Made by a program: the position numbers and the translations under genes | Source: Oscillospiraceae bacterium | Lineage (GTDB): Bacteria > Bacillota > Clostridia > Oscillospirales > Acutalibacteraceae | Reading direction: 5' to 3' | NCBI GenBank assembly: GCA_029012165.1 | Contig: JAQXLO010000043.1 | Span: forward strand, 1 to 5,740 | Length of the DNA stretch: 5,740 nt | The notes under the pieces: model-generated | The model's input: only the letters and a program-made list of their open reading frames with translations | What the model was told of the DNA's origin: nothing | Database searches by the model: none | Shown: in pieces, positions 1-5,740 of the stretch | How the letters are laid out: each line of letters begins with the position of its first letter | How positions within the stretch are numbered: the first letter of the stretch is position 1

Positions 1-1
1 G

Positions 2-1654
2 CTGTCGTGGGACGAGAGCGAGCTGCTCAGCTCCATGAGCCAGCCGGAGAGCGAACGATATACCAGCTACGCCCGGATGCTGAACGCCCACAAAATTGAA
101 AATGATGGCAATCGGGACGCCGCCAAACAGCTGCTGATGGAACACGGCGCTCTGGTGACCTCCTACTACGACGACTACGGTGCCGATCAGCCGGGTTTCA
201 ACAGCACCTATAACAGCTACTACCAGACCGCCAAAACAGGCGTCGTCAACCATGCGGTCACTGTTGTGGGCTGGGATGACAATTTCCCGAGGACAAGCTT
301 CAACGACTACAACCTCCCGGATGCCAACGGCGCATGGCTGGTCAAGGGCAGCTGGGGAAAGTCCTATGGAGACAGCGGGTACTACTGGATCTCCTACGAG
401 GAGCCGAGTCTGTATTATTTTACGGCGTTTCAGGCGGCGCCGGCGGACATTTACGACAACATCTACCAGTACGACGGCACCTATACGTCCAGCTACTTTG
501 CGCCCTCGGGACTCACGACGGCGTCTATTGCCAACACCTTTACCTCGCAAAGAGACGAGGATCTGACCCATGTGGCGTTCTTCAATCAAAATGTAGGTGC
601 AACGATCACGGCGCAGGTGTATGTCAGCGACACGAAACCGACGCTGAAAAATAATGACCCCACGGCGGGGATGACGCAGGTGACGGCGGCGACCACAACG
701 GTGACCGGCGCATTTTTCGGCTACTCCACCGTGGCGCTGCAAACGCCCGTCCGTCTGACGGCGGGACAGTATTTCACGGTGAAGATCACCTACCAAACGC
801 AGACGGGCACGGTGTACATCCCCGTGGAGGGTGCTACGGTCAGCGAGCCTGCGGACGGACAGATCACCCACGGCGGCAATGCGGGCGAGAGCTTTCTGTA
901 TATGCGGGGCAACTGGTACGACAGCAACGACTATGCCGGCAACGACCTGAACAACGTGCCGGTCAAGGCAATGACGGTTACCGTGCTGCAGGAACCCATA
1001 CTGACGCTCAAACACCTGCCGACCAAAACGACATACACCTTGGGCGAGACCCTCGATCCTGCGGGGCTTTGTCTGGAATACACGGACAGCAAAGGAAAAA
1101 CCTCGGACGTAACGAGCGACTGCACGCCGGACACAACCGTGCTGAACGAAGCGGGCATTCGCACGGTCACGGTGACCTATGCGGGACTGAGCTGTACCTT
1201 CACCGTTACGGTGGAGACCGAGCCGAAGCTGGAAATCCTGTCCATGCCCGCAAAGACCGTGTATTGGGTCGGTGATACGCTGGACACGGCGGGGCTTACG
1301 CTGCAATACGCCGACCGTTTAGGCAATGTGTCCACGGTCAGTGACGGCTTTAAAACGGATGTCACGGTACTGCAAACCAAGGGCACCTGCACGGTCACGG
1401 TCACCTACGGATCCCTTGTCTGTACGTTCACGGTGCTGGTGACGGCCGTTCCCGGCGACGTGGACGACAGCGGCTCGCTGGAGCTTTTGGACGTGACGCT
1501 GATTCTGCGCAGCATTGCGGGCGGGTATGATGTGACCCTCGGCGAGGAAGCGGCGCAGACGGCGGATGTCAACAAGGACGGCAGGGTGGATCTTTTGGAT
1601 GTGGCACTGCTCAAGCGGTATCTTGCCGGCGGCTACGGCGTGGAACTGCGATGA
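2..1654 (+). CDS. C1A (papain-like) cysteine peptidase with lectin-like domain, two Ig-like domains and C-terminal dockerin; 5' partial
   Basis: Secreted peptidase fragment. The frame is open from base 2, so the ATG at 35 is internal: the codons before it also align with gene B, beginning at about B residue 186. Roughly 185 N-terminal residues, including signal peptide, propeptide and catalytic Cys, lie off the left edge. Numbering from the Met at base 35, the peptidase C-half spans about 1-130, with catalytic His73 in NHAVTVVGW (codon 251-253). Papain's active-site Asn is replaced by Gly105 in VKGSWG (codon 347-349). A lectin-like domain typical of clostridial C1A proteins follows, about 138-315, opening at DIYDNIYQYDG. 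Two bacterial Ig-like (Big_3-type) domains cover about 322-394 and 398-470. A type I dockerin with two calcium-loop repeats covers about 474-535, and the stop is TGA. The Cys-less view is due to the window edge and is not evidence of a broken gene. Domain calls are by motif recognition; the identity of the Ig subtype is less sure than the peptidase and dockerin. Confidence 0.95.
   Translation: MSWDESELLSSMSQPESERYTSYARMLNAHKIENDGNRDAAKQLLMEHGALVTSYYDDYGADQPGFNSTYNSYYQTAKTGVVNHAVTVVGWDDNFPRTSFNDYNLPDANGAWLVKGSWGKSYGDSGYYWISYEEPSLYYFTAFQAAPADIYDNIYQYDGTYTSSYFAPSGLTTASIANTFTSQRDEDLTHVAFFNQNVGATITAQVYVSDTKPTLKNNDPTAGMTQVTAATTTVTGAFFGYSTVALQTPVRLTAGQYFTVKITYQTQTGTVYIPVEGATVSEPADGQITHGGNAGESFLYMRGNWYDSNDYAGNDLNNVPVKAMTVTVLQEPILTLKHLPTKTTYTLGETLDPAGLCLEYTDSKGKTSDVTSDCTPDTTVLNEAGIRTVTVTYAGLSCTFTVTVETEPKLEILSMPAKTVYWVGDTLDTAGLTLQYADRLGNVSTVSDGFKTDVTVLQTKGTCTVTVTYGSLVCTFTVLVTAVPGDVDDSGSLELLDVTLILRSIAGGYDVTLGEEAAQTADVNKDGRVDLLDVALLKRYLAGGYGVELR
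998..1444 (+). repeat. tandem pair of Ig-like (Big_3-type) domain repeats inside gene A
   Basis: Two adjacent domains of about 73 residues, bases 998-1216 and 1226-1444, share one pattern: MP/LP-x-KT-x-Y-x-x-G-x-T-x-D-x-AGL at the start and TVTVTY-x-x-L-x-CTFTV at the end. The distance from the KT lysine to the late Cys is 56 residues in both copies, and in the single copy of gene B, so they align without gaps. Such domains usually act as rigid spacers or carbohydrate/cell-surface contacts between a catalytic module and a C-terminal dockerin. The most likely origin is an internal duplication. Confidence 0.8.
1454..1639 (+). other. dockerin type I domain of gene A (part of the CDS)
   Basis: Two EF-hand-like calcium-loop repeats are visible: GDVDDSGSLELLD followed by a helix, then ADVNKDGRVDLLD followed by a helix ending KRYLAGGYG. 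Loop positions 1, 3, 5 and 12 are D, D, S, D in the first repeat and D, N, D, D in the second. Positions 10-11, the main cohesin-contact pair in clostridial dockerins, are Leu-Leu in both. The first loop is slightly degenerate (Ser at position 5), but Ser can still ligate calcium. Confidence 0.9.
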
Positions 1655-1658
1655 AATC

Positions 1659-1664
1659 GGGAGG
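1659..1664 (+). promoter_or_regulatory. ribosome binding site of gene B
   Basis: GGGAGG sits 8 bases before the ATG at 1673 and lies wholly in the 18-base gap after gene A's stop. It fixes the start of gene B. The tight spacing also suggests translational coupling with gene A. Confidence 0.85.
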
Positions 1665-1672
1665 CATAAGCG

Positions 1673-3643
1673 ATGAATAAACATAGGAGCAAACAACTTT
1701 TTGCACTGCTGCTGGCGGCGCTTCTGCTGCAAGGAAGTGCGGCGCTGTGCGCCCACGCACGGGAGCGGGAAACCCCCGTGTACACCATCCTTGCCGGGGA
1801 AACGGATGCACAGGGCAATCTGCTCCCGGAGCGCATTGTGGACGAAAACGGCAATACGGTGGTGCAGGACAGTCCCGTCCGTGCTGCGGCGGACGATATC
1901 CCCGTGTCCTACGACACACGGCTGCTTTTTGAACTGACATCCATCAAAAACCAGGCAGGCTCCGGCAGCTGCTGGGCATTTTCCACCATCGCCTGCATGG
2001 AGACGAGCCTGACCAAGCAGGGCTACGGCTCGGCGCAGACGCTGGACTTTTCGGAGGCACATCTGGTTTGGTTCGGACAGAACCAGCGAGTAGCCGATAC
2101 GACCGACCCAACATGGGGAGACGGCCGTGTGTACGACAAGCCGTTTCGCTACGGCGGCAACTGGAGCATTTCTGCACCCACGATCCTGCGCGGCAGCGGT
2201 CTGCAGCTGGAGAGCAGGGCACCGTGGATCGAGTCCTACGACGATGATATTCTCATGACCATGGCGCAGCCGGAGAGCGAGCGGTATGTAAGCTTCGCAC
2301 GGCTGTGGGATGCACATTCCGTGCGGGACATGAGCGATCGGGATGCCATGAAACGGCTGATCATGCAGAACGGTGCAGCGATGACGGCGTATTACGACGA
2401 TACGGGCATCACGAACACGGGCTACAACGCTTCCAATAAGTGCTACTACCAAAGCGCCGTAACCGGTATAAGCAACCATGCCGTCACCATCGTCGGCTGG
2501 AACGACAGCTATCCGAAGGAGTACTTCAACGAGGGCAATCGCCCGGAAAATGACGGGGCATGGATCATCAAGGGCAGCTGGGGAACGCAGTACGGACGAG
2601 AGGGATATTACTGGCTGTCCTACGAGGATCCGAGCATCAATTCCTTCGCTTCTTTCCGTGCGGCGCCGGCGGATATCTATGACCATATCTATCAGTACGA
2701 CGGCGCCTATCCGTCCAAGGTTTTCCCCTGTTCGGGACAGAGCGCAAGCATGGCCAACACCTTCACGGCGCAGCGGAACGAGGATCTGACCCACGTCGTC
2801 CTTTACAGCCCGAACGTGCAGGCGGATGCACTGGTGGAAGTCTATGCGGGCGACACGTCGGCGGTGACGGGCAAGGATCCCACGGCGGGGATGACCTTGG
2901 TTTCCGAGGCCACGACAAAACGGGACGGTGTGCTTTACGGCTACTCCACGGTGGAGCTGGCATCGCCGGTTCCGCTGACTGCCGGACAGCATTTCACCGT
3001 CAAGGTCACTTTGCAAACCGATACGGGGACGGTCAACATCCCTGTGGAGGGCACCACCTTGGAGGAGCCGGCCAACGGCCAGGTGACCTACGGCGGCAAT
3101 GTGGGCGAAAGCTTTGTCTGCATTGCAGGCGCTTGGAACGACACCAATCAATATGGCGCAAATGCGCAGGATCTCAACAATGTTCCCGTCAAGGCCATGA
3201 CCAAAGATCGGACGGTGCAGCCGACGCTGGAGATCGGGCAGATGCCGGACAAGACAACATACACACTGGGCGAGACCCCCGATCTTGCCGGGCTCACTCT
3301 TTTGTACACCGATGAACAGGGTGCACAGATCACTGTCACCGACGGCTACAGCACGGATGCCGCTCTGCTGGACAAGGTCGGCACAGCGACGATCACCGTC
3401 ACCTACAGGGGGCTTACCTGTACGCTGGAGCTTTCGGTACAGCGCACGCCGGGCGATGTCAACGGGGACGGCGGCGTCACTCTTTTGGATGCGGCGGTGC
3501 TGGAACGGTTCCTGGCCGGTGGCTACGGCGTGACCGTATGGGAAGCGAATGCCGATGTGAACGCCGATGGCGGTGTGTCTTTGCTGGACGCAATTTTGCT
3601 CAAGCGCTATGTTGCCGGCGGCTACGGCGTCATTTTGCAGTAG
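1673..3643 (+). CDS. secreted C1A (papain-like) cysteine peptidase with lectin-like, Ig-like and dockerin domains; complete
   Basis: Complete 656-residue exported peptidase. Residues 1-29 form a signal peptide: basic MNKHRSK, a Leu/Ala-rich core, and probable cleavage after AHA. A short propeptide of about 45 residues precedes the mature start IPVSYDTR. The peptidase spans about 76-330: oxyanion Gln94, catalytic Cys100 in GSGSCWAFS (codon 1970-1972), and His269 in NHAVTIVGW (codon 2477-2479). The usual Asn is Gly301 in IKGSWG (codon 2573-2575). The papain Cys22 disulfide partner is replaced by Ser97. A lectin-like domain spans about 333-510, one Ig-like domain about 518-590, and a two-repeat dockerin about 594-650; the stop is TAG. 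The start is set by a GGGAGG box 8 bases upstream. The protein closely parallels gene A, with one Ig domain fewer. The expected role is extracellular proteolysis while docked to a cohesin partner. Substrate and scaffold are unknown, and the missing Asn leaves the activity level uncertain. Confidence 0.97.
   Translation: MNKHRSKQLFALLLAALLLQGSAALCAHARERETPVYTILAGETDAQGNLLPERIVDENGNTVVQDSPVRAAADDIPVSYDTRLLFELTSIKNQAGSGSCWAFSTIACMETSLTKQGYGSAQTLDFSEAHLVWFGQNQRVADTTDPTWGDGRVYDKPFRYGGNWSISAPTILRGSGLQLESRAPWIESYDDDILMTMAQPESERYVSFARLWDAHSVRDMSDRDAMKRLIMQNGAAMTAYYDDTGITNTGYNASNKCYYQSAVTGISNHAVTIVGWNDSYPKEYFNEGNRPENDGAWIIKGSWGTQYGREGYYWLSYEDPSINSFASFRAAPADIYDHIYQYDGAYPSKVFPCSGQSASMANTFTAQRNEDLTHVVLYSPNVQADALVEVYAGDTSAVTGKDPTAGMTLVSEATTKRDGVLYGYSTVELASPVPLTAGQHFTVKVTLQTDTGTVNIPVEGTTLEEPANGQVTYGGNVGESFVCIAGAWNDTNQYGANAQDLNNVPVKAMTKDRTVQPTLEIGQMPDKTTYTLGETPDLAGLTLLYTDEQGAQITVTDGYSTDAALLDKVGTATITVTYRGLTCTLELSVQRTPGDVNGDGGVTLLDAAVLERFLAGGYGVTVWEANADVNADGGVSLLDAILLKRYVAGGYGVILQ
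3452..3625 (+). other. dockerin type I domain of gene B (part of the CDS)
   Basis: Two repeats, GDVNGDGGVTLLD and ADVNADGGVSLLD, each lead into a helix ending in R-(F/Y)-(L/V)-AGGYGV. Both loops have the canonical D, N, D, D at positions 1, 3, 5 and 12. Leu-Leu occupies positions 10-11 in both, and Arg is at position 18 in both. The near-identity of the two halves fits the dual-binding-mode symmetry known for type I dockerins. The domain follows the Ig-like domain directly, with only a Thr-Pro junction. Confidence 0.93.
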
Positions 3644-3694
3644 CACGGCAGTATATAAAACAACTTTTCACAAACAGAAAGGGGAGGACAGGAC
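3644..3694 (+). other. short intergenic spacer between genes B and C
   Basis: This 51-base, AT-richer stretch contains TATATAAAA at 3652-3660. No properly spaced -35 box accompanies it: the nearest candidate, TTGCAG at 3635-3640, is only 13 bases from TATAAA. The only pairing I see is a 4-bp TTTC/GAAA stem with no T-run after it, so I see no intrinsic terminator. The simplest reading is readthrough from B into C, with a weak internal promoter possible but unsupported. Confidence 0.5.
3681..3687 (+). promoter_or_regulatory. ribosome binding site of gene C
   Basis: GGGGAGG lies 7 bases before the ATG at 3695. It is the strongest Shine-Dalgarno match in the window and is followed directly by a codon run encoding a signal peptide, which settles the start. 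Confidence 0.88.
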
Positions 3695-5740
3695 ATGAGA
3701 AAAAAACAAATTTTTGCGGCAGTGCTTTGCCTTATTATGCTATGGACCTGCTGCCCCTTTGCGGCGTTTGCCCTGCGAAGCGGCGCTCCCGAGGCGTTCG
3801 TTTTACAGCAGGAGCAAATGCGTTCGGACGGCGCATGGCTGCCGGCGTACTACACGGACAGCGATGGCGAACCTGTGGCGGAAGTGTCTGTCGGCATGGT
3901 GGAAGCTGCGGCGGGCAATTTGCCTGCTTCCTATGATCTGCGCAGGCAGAATGCCGTCACACCCGTCCGGGATCAGGGCAGTGCGGCCAGCTGCTGGGCA
4001 TTCAGCATGATTGCGGCGTGCGAGTCCAACTACGTTTTACATGGCTTCGGACAGCAGAACACGACCGACTTTTCCGAAGCGCATACGATCTATTTTTCCC
4101 TGCGTCAGCGGATCACAGACAGAAGCAGTCCCTTTTACAAAGACGGCGTCTACTACGAGCGCCCCTTTGAAAACGGCGGCAGCTGGCGCAATGTGGCGAA
4201 CACGATCCTCAACGGCATGGGTCTGCGTGAGGAGTCCAAAAATCCATGGATATTGTCCTTCGACACCGATGCGCTCACACAGATGTACTGCTCGGAGAGC
4301 GAGCGGTTCGATGCGGATATGCGCCTTTTGGACGCACAGGTCATCTACAAAAAGCCCCTTCCCAAGAGCGGCGAGACCTATGAGAGCGACAAAACCTATC
4401 AGTCCGCCATGCGTGCGGCGATCCCGTCCATCAAGCAGAAACTGATGGATTGCGGCGGATTGTCTGCGTCCTACTACGACGATTCCCGTGGTCGTCCCGG
4501 TCAGGGCAGCTATGACCCGACCACGGACGCCTATTACCAGACAACCGAGCTGACAGCCGTCAACCATGTGGTGACCATCGTCGGCTGGGACGACGCCTTT
4601 GCCGTGTCCAACTTCCGCTCCGCCTGCCGTCCGTCGAGACCGGGCGCATGGCTTTGCAAGAACAGCTGGGGCACGGATTTTCACCACGACGGCTACTGCT
4701 GGATCTCCTACGAGGAGCCTTCTTTGTCGGAGATCATTTTTGTCGAGACGGCGCAAAAGGAACTGTACGACAACGTGTACGCCTACGACGGCTCCAACAC
4801 CTCCGCCTACTTTGAATCCTCCGGCGGCACGGGTGTTTGTGCCAATACATTCACCTGTGCAGGGGAGGAGTACCTGACCCATGTTGTGCTCTACAATCCC
4901 AATGATGTGCCGACGAGCGTGGAAATCAGCGTCTATACAGGCGAGTCCTCTTCAGCGGTGAATCCCCTGCAGGGCTGCACACAGCAGGGTACGGTAACGC
5001 AGGCGGAAAACGTTCTGTACGGCTACAAGACCGTGGCACTGGATGCGCCCGTTCCGCTGCAGGCGGGGGAGACGTTCACGGTGGCGGTTCGCTATTCCGT
5101 GCCGGCGGATACGGTCAAGCTGCCTGTTGAGGGCATGACAACATACCAGCCTGCCGAGGACGACATGACCTACGGCAGCAAGAGCGGTCAAAGTTTCGTT
5201 TGCGTCAATGCGAAATGGTTTGACTGTACCAGTATTTGGAGACAAAGCTACAACAACGTCCCCATCAAGGCCATGACCGTGAACACGGAGAACTTTGATC
5301 CCTTCGGCACCCCTGTGGGGATCTCCCTTGCCGAGCCGCCTGCAAAAACGGCGTATACGGTGGGCGACCGGGTGGACACAACGGGTCTGTATCTGCAGGC
5401 GGACTACCCGGACGGCAGCAGAGTGCAGATCACGGACTTCACCGTGTCGCCGACGGTGCTCACCGAGAGCGGAGAGGTGACGCTCACCTTCGCCGCCGTG
5501 CTGAAAGGCAGGACGTTCCGTACAAGCTGTACCGTTCTGGTGCATCCGGCGAAGCCTGTGCGGATGCAGGCGGAGAGTGCATCGGATGTGATCGGCTATC
5601 TGCCGGACGGCAAACCCGACCTTTCCGGTGTGCGGATCCGGGTGGACTATGACAGCGGCGCTTGTGCGTATGTCACCGACTATACCTACACCATGCAAAA
5701 GCTGTCCGGCGGCAAGGCGCTGTTTACCCTGCGCTTCACG
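3695..5740 (+). CDS. secreted C1A (papain-like) cysteine peptidase with lectin-like and Ig-like domains; 3' partial
   Basis: The frame is open to the right edge (682 codons, no stop), so the C-terminus is unseen. Residues 1-26 form a signal peptide: MRKKQ, a hydrophobic core, and probable cleavage after AFA. A short propeptide follows, then the mature start LPASYDLR. The peptidase, about 76-350, has the full catalytic set: Gln94, Cys100 in AASCWAFS (codon 3992-3994), His291 in NHVVTIVGW (codon 4565-4567) and Asn323 in CKNSWG (codon 4661-4663). Papain Cys22 and Gly23 are both Ala here. Relative to gene B there are 20 extra residues between ESER (201-204) and the Gly254 that matches B Gly234. 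A lectin-like domain covers about 357-530, starting ELYDNVYAYDG. An Ig-like domain covers about 542-618, with KTAYTVGD as its first strand. A further segment from about 620, possibly a divergent Ig-like domain, is cut by the window edge. It is clearly the most divergent of the three paralogues and rich in Cys. A dockerin may follow downstream but cannot be claimed. Confidence 0.95.
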   Translation, partial: MRKKQIFAAVLCLIMLWTCCPFAAFALRSGAPEAFVLQQEQMRSDGAWLPAYYTDSDGEPVAEVSVGMVEAAAGNLPASYDLRRQNAVTPVRDQGSAASCWAFSMIAACESNYVLHGFGQQNTTDFSEAHTIYFSLRQRITDRSSPFYKDGVYYERPFENGGSWRNVANTILNGMGLREESKNPWILSFDTDALTQMYCSESERFDADMRLLDAQVIYKKPLPKSGETYESDKTYQSAMRAAIPSIKQKLMDCGGLSASYYDDSRGRPGQGSYDPTTDAYYQTTELTAVNHVVTIVGWDDAFAVSNFRSACRPSRPGAWLCKNSWGTDFHHDGYCWISYEEPSLSEIIFVETAQKELYDNVYAYDGSNTSAYFESSGGTGVCANTFTCAGEEYLTHVVLYNPNDVPTSVEISVYTGESSSAVNPLQGCTQQGTVTQAENVLYGYKTVALDAPVPLQAGETFTVAVRYSVPADTVKLPVEGMTTYQPAEDDMTYGSKSGQSFVCVNAKWFDCTSIWRQSYNNVPIKAMTVNTENFDPFGTPVGISLAEPPAKTAYTVGDRVDTTGLYLQADYPDGSRVQITDFTVSPTVLTESGEVTLTFAAVLKGRTFRTSCTVLVHPAKPVRMQAESASDVIGYLPDGKPDLSGVRIRVDYDSGACAYVTDYTYTMQKLSGGKALFTLRFT

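Noticed and set aside
35..37. ATG at 35 as the real start of gene A
   Set aside because: The frame is open upstream to the window edge and the preceding codons align with gene B's peptidase domain. There is no Shine-Dalgarno box or signal peptide, and a start here would remove the catalytic Cys.
1651..1680. ATGA overlap at the end of gene A that could start a small open frame
   Set aside because: The frame stops after nine codons, has no ribosome binding site of its own, and overlaps the GGGAGG box that serves gene B.
1739..1752. Possible lipoprotein signal around Cys26 of gene B
   Set aside because: The residue before the Cys is Leu (AALC), not the Gly/Ala/Ser needed for a lipobox. An AHA site three residues on fits ordinary signal peptidase cleavage. 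The Thr-Cys-Cys in gene C's signal peptide fails for the same kind of reason.
3514..3631. Repeated GCCGG(C/T)GGCTACGGCGT stretches as a mobile or regulatory repeat
   Set aside because: They encode the AGGYGV end of each dockerin half, and also occur at the end of gene A. Their repetition is explained by the protein repeat.
1319..3646. Very long minus-strand open frame (775 codons) opposite nearly all of gene B
   Set aside because: It mirrors the codon pattern of a GC-rich gene on the other strand. The translation is rich in His, Arg, Val, Gln and Cys, with no recognisable domain or signal. The plus-strand frame has catalytic motifs, a signal peptide, a dockerin and a Shine-Dalgarno box.
3652..3660. 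TATATAAAA as a promoter -10 element for gene C
   Set aside because: No -35 element occurs at 16-18 bases upstream; the closest candidate is 13 bases away and inside gene B's last codons. AT-richness alone is not enough.
4037..4882. Minus-strand open frame of 281 codons opposite the gene C peptidase domain
   Set aside because: It lies fully inside the well-supported peptidase-coding region and has no recognisable domain. It is a compositional shadow, like the similar minus-strand frame at 4952-5698.

Overview
The window is fully occupied by one plus-strand block of three consecutive, related genes. All three encode secreted papain-like (family C1A) cysteine peptidases with accessory domains. 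The sequence is GC-rich, the ribosome binding sites are strong (GGGAGG, GGGGAGG), and the signal peptides are Gram-positive in style. Together with the combination of C1A peptidase, lectin-like domain, Ig-like domain and type I dockerin, this points to an anaerobic Clostridia-type Firmicute, most likely a gut or rumen Ruminococcaceae/Oscillospiraceae member. That assignment is inference from architecture; no taxonomic marker gene is present.

Layout: gene A (2-1654) enters from the left edge already open. It contains the C-terminal part of its peptidase domain (catalytic His, but not the Cys), a lectin-like domain, two Ig-like domains and a dockerin. After an 18-base gap, gene B (1673-3643) is complete: signal peptide, short propeptide, C1A peptidase, lectin-like domain, one Ig-like domain, dockerin, 656 residues. 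After a further 51 bases, gene C (3695-5740) starts with its own signal peptide and runs off the right edge. It has a peptidase, a lectin-like domain, one Ig-like domain and the start of a further beta-rich segment. Whether it ends in a dockerin cannot be seen. All three genes lie in the same reading frame, and no convincing terminator or promoter separates them, so they are probably cotranscribed.

A and B are close paralogues, while C is clearly more divergent. The array therefore looks like successive tandem duplication followed by diversification. The proteins are expected to be exported and to degrade extracellular protein. A and B at least could be docked through the dockerin to a cohesin scaffold, either a cellulosome-like complex or a cell-surface anchor; no cohesin is present here. 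The main oddity is that A and B carry Gly where papain-family enzymes have the catalytic-site Asn (GSWG instead of NSWG), while C keeps the canonical NSWG. Gene C also carries many extra cysteines and a 20-residue insertion in its peptidase domain. I found no RNA gene, mobile element, CRISPR array or minus-strand gene that I would defend.
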